Assembly: GCA_023213395.1 (NCBI GenBank)
Contig: CM041465.1
Span: 46,569,741-46,633,740 of the forward strand
Source: Cycas panzhihuaensis
Taxonomy: Eukaryota > Cycadophyta
Reading direction: 5' to 3'
DNA length: 64,000 bases
In this document: in pieces, positions 58,131-64,000 of the stretch
Numbering within the stretch: position 1 is the stretch's first letter
Layout: each line of letters opens with the position of its first letter
Notes under the pieces: model-generated
What the model was told of the DNA's origin: nothing
Databases searched by the model: none
What the model saw: the letters and a program-made list of their open reading frames with translations, nothing else
Translations under genes and position numbers: made by a program

Positions 58131-59330
58131 GTAGTTAAAATTAATCTAGTATAAAATGATCAATGTGACACATCAATTAAAATAAGATGTATGAATTGAT
58201 ATGGTATTTTTTTTTAGTCATGAGTCTAACATTACAGTTTTTGTCAAAAACAATGAAGCATTCACTAAAATGACCCTACAAACTCTTTATGTTTCTTCTT
58301 CTTCTTTTTTTCTTCTTTTTTAGCAATGGATAGAAGGTTAGAAGATAGAGTCAACTAGGTGCTAAATTTAGAATTTAGTTAAAGGTTTGGATAGGAATAA
58401 TTTAGGTCATAATGCTTATATACTATTATTATATTATTACTCACTAAGATTCAAATTATAGTGCTTAGTTGTTATTATCTTTGGGTGATATTATTACTAT
58501 ATATTATTATCTTTAGGTAATATTATTATTATAAGTTCAACCATCTATATTTAGATGTATAATACTCTTAGTGATATATATTTAAATGTTTAGCAGCTTC
58601 AAGAATTTATTTTTGGAATTATAATAGTCTCATTGATTTTAGACTTTATTTTTAGAAGTATAATAGTCTTAGTGATTTTAGATTATATAAGGAAGTGCAT
58701 GGGACTTAAGAATTAGAGATTACCGAGTTCTATAGGCTCCTTGATAAACTTTCCAACTATTATTATCACTCAACCCACTCTCATAGGGTAATAACTATGG
58801 AGTAAATCCATACTTATAGCCATGATAGTCGAGTTGGGATGTTCATGAGGGGTAAGTTCCTAGTGCTAAACAATAACTAGTGCACTACAAAGAATAGGTG
58901 GTTGACTATTTTTCCTATGCTAGGTAAGGCAAGGAAACCTAGAAGGGTCCTCCAATATTCTTGAAGGTATGTGGAAGCTTAATTTTGTGGCTAGGTTCTA
59001 TCTAAGGCTTGTGTAAGTAGAGTTAACTGATTTACTTTATGCACAACCATGTATCCATATATGCTTGACCAAAAATAGCAATTCTTTGTGATCTTGAAAG
59101 ACCCCCCATATAGGGTCTCTACTTAATAACTAGGGATAAAGGAAGAGAACGAGTCTTAATACCTACTTATAACTAATCATAAATTTAGAAAAATAGTAAT
59201 ATCACATAAATAAAAAATGGAAACAATGGATGGTTTTCAAAATTTTTACTAAGGGGGAAAAAACAATCCCACTTTTCCTTTACTCCTTTTGTTATTCCCA
59301 CTTCTATAATGTCATGGATGATCAACAACT
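58131..59330 (-). other. E 5' leader region
   Basis: About 1.2 kb, AT-rich, with a short ATTATTATTATA-type run (58,425-58,510). No coding frame recognised. Confidence 0.4.
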
Positions 59331-59344
59331 CAACTCTGATACCA
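59331..59344 (-). other. Primer-binding site of E
   Basis: Minus-strand TGGTATCAGAGTTG two bases inside the 5' LTR: the initiator-Met type with one change. Confidence 0.85.
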
Positions 59345-59346
59345 CT

Positions 59347-59739
59347 TGGGATATGACTTTCCCATTCTCTTACTCATACATAGAAATGGCAATAGAAAAT
59401 GAATAGGAAATGCAACTCTTGTATCAATATTAGAAACTGATTATAGAAGTGAAGTATACCAAAGAGCACCAAATAGACACAAAAAAGAAACTAAAGAGTA
59501 TCAAAGTATAGTTTTCACAAAAGAAGATAATTATATAACTTCTTCTATAATCCATGACCCTTAAATAGATAAAAGAGGGTATTTTCTTTGCAATCCTATT
59601 AGCAGGTCAAATGGGCTTTCATTTTATTAGTGTATTTAATGGCCCATGCACAAAAGTTAATAACAAGAACTTAACCTCCTAGTGCCTTAACCATAAGTGT
59701 CAGTATCCTAGTTTTACTAATTATTATATTTATATAACA
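59347..59739 (-). repeat. 5' LTR of E
   Basis: 393 bp, TGGGATATGAC...TATATAACA, followed by TAGAG. Confidence 0.92.
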
Positions 59740-59744
59740 TAGAG

Positions 59745-61357
59745 GACTAGGTTGGCTTGAATGACAATAGGATATGGGGAAGCAACCCTGTGATGAGAGT
59801 ACAAAATGGATGGTGGGCCTTTGAAAAGCATATCAAGAAGATCTAAGATCACATTCCCATAGAGGAGACACTCATCTTGTTGATGAAAGGTACACATAAA
59901 AAATAAAGATAAACATGAAGGTAGAGCACTGCATATACAAAGGTTGTAGATATAGTGGTAAAGTCACCATACATAAGATCCCATCTAACCCTCGAGTAAA
60001 GACATGAATATAAAAGAAGAGTAATGAAGAGCCTCAACGATAAAAGACTAGAATGCAAAGATCCCAAGCTAGTAAAGATGCACCTCTAGAATAGAGATCA
60101 AATGCTAAGTAATATAAAGATTCAAACAAAACACCCCTTCAAATACAAATATAAATAATGACAAGCCAAAAAATTATAAATCCTAATGGCTATTAGATAA
60201 TTTAAAAAAATAATTATTTTTTATATTTAACATTGTTGACATTAACACTATGGCAAATGCAAAAAATTTTAGGGAGGACTTTAAAAGATTTGTAATGTTA
60301 AAAATAGATTTAATTATATTTGATAATTTTTGAAACCCATCAACCCCCCAATGGATTAGTCTCCAATTATATAAAGCTACTACATGAATTTAACTTAGTA
60401 GTGAAAGTGGCTAAGCCTCTAATTTTGAATCCCTTTCACTTTTTTAAGTACCTATGAATACCATTTTCTCTATATCTTGAGCATATAATATTGAATTTTA
60501 GATTTGAAAGTTGCATTAGAAAGGTGATTTAACCTTCTTCGAATCAACAAGTTACATGAATTTGGACCCAATTTGTGGTAGAAAGTTTAGCTCAAAGTTA
60601 AGTTTTATTTCAAAAGACATTATTTTTATGAGTATTTTATCATTTTTAGGCATTTTAATTTATTTCTTAATATTCCAAATCATTTAATAATTATTTTATT
60701 AATGTGATATACCTTCAAATGAGGTGAAAAATATAAAAATTATCACATAGACTCTTATTTAGATTCTAAAGAAGTCTATTTATTATTAAATTTATGAAAA
60801 TTATCATTAGTAGAGAGTCATTATTAATGTTTATTAAGTCACATCTTAGTTTATATCATATTTATATTAATCTAACTTGTACTGCTAGATATTTGATAGT
60901 TGATTAAGGCATTTGTTAGTTTATAAAGGTAATATTATGAGACCATATTACCCTTATGTAAGGTTAAGAAGGTTATTTCATTATATTTTCAGTCATAGTA
61001 GCTAATAATTTCATATATTTCTAGCCATTATCATTAAAGAAACTACTATTTAGTCCCATTTAGTAAGAGGTAGGATATCTTTTTTGCTACTCGTGTGTAT
61101 GATTTCCATCACACTTATTTGGTAAAGTGGTGTTGACTTAGTGCTAATAAAACCACATACCCAAGTGAATGACCTATAGAACTAATGGTCATAATGATTA
61201 GTTACCCATGTAGTCCAGTAGATGAAGCTCTCTTCATATGGACATCAGTAACGATTTATATTTAGTTAAAGTATCTTGATCCAATAAAGCTTTAAAGATT
61301 TAAGTTATATTTTGATATGACATTTGATGTTATATAATTATATATTTAATGGAGGAA
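59745..61357 (+). other. Right interior of G
   Basis: About 1.6 kb with no coding signal I can recognise on either strand. Ends in the purine run GGAGGAA (61,351-61,357) before G's right LTR. Confidence 0.45.
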
Positions 61358-61754
61358 TGTTAGATGTAATATCTAATTATACTTTATGTTACCCTTAATC
61401 TCATCTATAGTCTCTTATATATTTTATGAATATTATATTGTTGGTCACCTTAATATATACACCATTTTGGAAATGTATTAAAACATAAAGGTTAACCTAG
61501 AGGGTTCTCATATGAGATGAGATATTCTATAAGTATATATATGATTATTTAAATAATATGACATTTGACCATTCTTTTAACAATTAATTATGTATTATAC
61601 TTATACATATTCATTCTTTCATGTCCATTAATCCATCTCATACTCACCTCATTATCCATTTATTGTCCATTGTTGGATCTATTTCTATTGTTATATCTTC
61701 TATATTTCATGTCTTAACTTATTAGTATTAAGAGCTTCAACTCAAAATCTACCA
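61358..61754 (+). repeat. Right LTR of G
   Basis: TGTTAGATGTAATATCTAAT...TCTACCA, partner of 31,647-32,041. The following TTGTGGTAT also matches the left copy, so the true end may be slightly different. Confidence 0.75.
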
Positions 61755-62854
61755 TTGTGGTATTAAAATAAATGCCACAACCAATAAGAATAAACTGGTT
61801 AAAAATAATATCTCCTTTACGTAGCCTTTCTAATTCTTCCTTAAAAAAATATCTTCTTGTTATCTTTTTCATCAAGAATGGCAACATGGTTTGTACCAAT
61901 AGTTTTATGTATTTAAGTACTCTTCAATACTCCATCCATTTTTTGTTAATTATTAGAAGATATTAAACACTTAAGTTATGCTATTGTTGTTATCACTTTA
62001 ATCATGATCACGATTGTCTTATGATTGGCTATAGGATCATTGATTAAAGCATAGACTATAGTTTTATAGGCCTTCCTTATTATAATCTACTAATTACCCT
62101 CACCACTATAGATCAAAAATACTATTATAGAGATGTTATATTATTTTACATGGATGATTATCTTTAAAGTCAAAATCTTAATGAAGCCTATCTTTAATTC
62201 CTCTCTTCTTCATGCAAAAAAACCTTCGATGCATGTGGTCAAATTGAAAGAGCTTGAAGCTCAAAGTATTCCATGAATGGCATTTTGATCAACTTATAAT
62301 AATGCCTAATAGATGTTTCCCATGTTGGATGGAAATTTATCCTATATTTTCTAATATGACTTCCATATTTGTAATGCTTAATATAAAAATATTTTTAAAT
62401 TTTCTTCTTCAAGGTAGATTGTAACTGTTAAAGTCAAGAAGCTTTCATTTTTGGATCCAAATCAATTACTTGGAGACACTCCTTACAACATAACCTACTA
62501 GAAATTATGGTATAATACTCTATCACAAATGGAAAATTCTCAACATTAGTTGTAAAAGCTCATAAATCCATTTGGGATAGTGCCAAAAAAGCTAGGCCTA
62601 ATAATAACATAAGTTGCCTCTTAAATGCCTTTGAATTGTCTTTTAAAATACCCTTGAATTTCTTCATGAATTTAATGAGAAGTTAAACTCTATACAAAGA
62701 TAAAATAATAGATTCTAGTTGCTATAAGAGATGGGGAATCCTTTTATTTTGAAGAGTGAAGGGAAGGAATTCCCTTTACTTCACATTTCATTCAGTACTC
62801 TATAATGTTTTTATTATTTCATTGGCTTCAATTACTCTAATATTTTCTCCCATG
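61755..62854. other. Unassigned sequence
   Basis: About 1.1 kb. A minus-strand frame at 61,714-61,899 (KEELERLRKGDIIFNQF) is not a family I recognise and overlaps G's LTR. No repeat structure seen. Confidence 0.35.
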
Positions 62855-63031
62855 TGTTGGAATATATAATACTTTTATTATCTAATATTTAATATAATGT
62901 TGTGAACCCACACAAAAGCTCACTTAGTGAAAACATTGATAAATATAATATGCATGATTATTCATGTACATATTTTATTAGATGATGAAATAGCTCAAGA
63001 GATATTATAGGCTATTCATGAAATGATATTA

Positions 63032-63066
<35 letters not shown>

Positions 63067-63374
63067 GCCACTTAGAAAATGATCGATAAAGGAAAGACTC
63101 ATTTGGAGATATAATTCATTTGATATCTAAAAGAAGCTTCCAACTCTAACCTTCTCCCATGGTGTTTTCCACATTAGGTTTTCTATATATAAATTTAGTA
63201 TTTATCTTATGGTGATTGATTCTTACATGCTTGATATGTTCATACTTTATGATTCATGTTTTTTCTTTATATATTTATCTTATATACATGATTTATGTAC
63301 ATTTCTCATGATATGATTTATTGATTATACATGTTTCATATACTTTTGTTGCACATAATAACTACATTATAATA
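62855..63374 (+). repeat. 5' LTR of H
   Basis: About 520 bp. It contains a (TA)16 microsatellite at 63,034-63,065. The right end is set by the primer site. Confidence 0.65.
63034..63065. repeat. (TA)16 microsatellite
   Basis: Uninterrupted alternating TA, 32 bases. Confidence 0.95.
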
Positions 63375-63386
63375 TGGTATTAGAGC
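63375..63386 (+). other. Primer-binding site of H
   Basis: TGGTATTAGAGC, one transition from the initiator-Met complement. Confidence 0.8.
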
Positions 63387-64000
63387 TATAATTCTAAATT
63401 ATGATATGGTGTTAGATCCATATTGTGGAAGATATTATGGAAATATGTTGAAGCCTATATAGATCTAGTTGTTGATAAAGCTAGTATATGAGCTAGTACA
63501 TGATCCACAGTATGAGGTGTGATTTGATCAACCAAAATCTAATTATACTAGTTATGCCAATGACATGTAACTAAGATTCTAGGGTTAGATGAATTTGATC
63601 AGAGTCGAATATAGGAAATAGATTTGCATAAGTTGAAAGCATTATTATTGATGGTATGTTAATATTGAATTTATTATGAACATATATTTTAAGCATGTGG
63701 ATCCATATTCTATAGATATGTAGGTGTTAAAGAAGTCCATTGATGATGAATGATAAGACGATGATATTATTAGTTGAGCTCACCTATGTAAACTAGCCCC
63801 TTATAGATGTGATGAAAGTCTCATGAAACTAGTCATTTTACCTAACCTGACAACCAGTAGTAATAATATAGATAAGTATTTAGACATCTCTCTTACCCAG
63901 TTTTCATTTAAAGAATTTATTATCTACATAGCTTGTATATTTTCTTCTAGTCCAAGGTATTTTTGTAGTAGTTTATCTATTAAGAGATGTATAAAAAGAT

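Larger units (their letters stand above)
33246..59739 (-). mobile_element. E: chromovirus (Ty3) inserted in G and carrying D and F
   Basis: LTRs at 33,246-33,641 and 59,347-59,739, flanked by TAGAG on both sides (33,241-33,245 and 59,740-59,744). The minus strand gives primer site TGGTATCAGAG (59,344), a gag-like region, protease, reverse transcriptase, RNase H, integrase and a chromodomain, then the polypurine tract AGGGGAGGGGACC (33,654-33,642). D splits the integrase and F lies between gag and protease. About 7 kb remain when they are removed, a normal chromovirus size. Confidence 0.92.
31647..61754 (+). mobile_element. G: outermost LTR element of the nest
   Basis: Two related repeats of about 396 bp, 31,647-32,041 and 61,358-61,754, share TAGATGTAATATCTAATTAT, GACCTAGAGGGTTCTCA-like blocks and their ends. 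The left one is followed by TGGTATCATAGCC (primer-like, 32,045). The right one is preceded by GGAGGAA (purine tract). After removing E the interior is about 2.8 kb with no recognisable coding sequence, so G is a decayed or non-autonomous element. Copia affiliation rests only on the primer site. Similarity continues a few bases past the right LTR, so two separate copies remain possible. Confidence 0.55.
62855..64000 (+). mobile_element. H: partial Copia-like element, 5' end
   Basis: A 5' LTR (62,855-63,374) starts TGTTGGAATATATAATAC and is followed at once by primer site TGGTATTAGAGC. The remaining 614 bp are leader or early gag without a clear frame, then the window ends. The family is inferred from the primer site only. 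Confidence 0.65.

Noticed and set aside
1-64000. rRNA, tRNA, organelle or viral genome sequence
   Set aside because: No tRNA-like fold, rRNA block, chloroplast gene or pararetroviral gene order was recognised; the tRNA-like 12-mers are retrotransposon primer sites.

Overview
This window looks like plant nuclear DNA made almost entirely of LTR retrotransposons, many inserted inside one another. I found no bacterial operons, rRNA or tRNA genes, and no intact host gene. Evidence for a plant: Ty3 elements with plant-style gag zinc knuckles (CX2HX4HX4C), chromovirus integrases ending in a chromodomain, Copia elements with initiator-Met tRNA primer sites, and LTRs up to about 2.7 kb. Most copies are AT-rich and carry many stops, and hand-compared LTR pairs differ mainly by transitions, as expected for long-methylated, slowly removed repeats. 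A large genome such as a gymnosperm would fit, but that is only an inference.

Region 1 (1-30,007): three relatives of one long-LTR Ty3 (Tat-like) family. T1 (minus, 1-6336) is GC-rich and runs off the left edge. It sits inside T2 (minus, about 6337-9377), which is AT-rich. T2 lies head-to-head with T3 (plus, 9553-30,007). T3 has gag-protease, a lone RNase H domain and tandem-repeat-rich spacers, but no recognisable reverse transcriptase or integrase. It is interrupted inside its protease by a near-complete Copia element (14,533-19,766, minus) and in its 3' repeats by a short gag-only Copia-like element A (23,849-26,893, minus).

Region 2 (30,008-33,240): the 3' end of an old Copia element (reverse transcriptase C-terminus, RNase H, probable LTR), then the left LTR of element G (plus).

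Region 3 (33,241-59,744): a deep nest. Chromovirus E (minus, duplication TAGAG) lies within G. Chromovirus D (minus, GTTGA) splits E's integrase. Gag-only element B (minus, TATAA) splits D. Gag-only element C (plus, GACTC) splits B. A later tandem duplication of about 2.33 kb copied the B/C junction. E also carries a second type of gag-only element (F, about 53,262-55,900) next to a GC-balanced island of about 1 kb (55,930-56,935) of unknown origin.

Region 4 (59,745-64,000): the rest of G with its right LTR, about 1.1 kb of unassigned sequence, and the 5' LTR and leader of another Copia-like element H that runs off the right edge.

No gene here is likely to give a normal product. A, B, C and F have no polymerase, so they would have depended on enzymes from other Copia elements that use the same primer tRNA. 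All percentages are hand counts.
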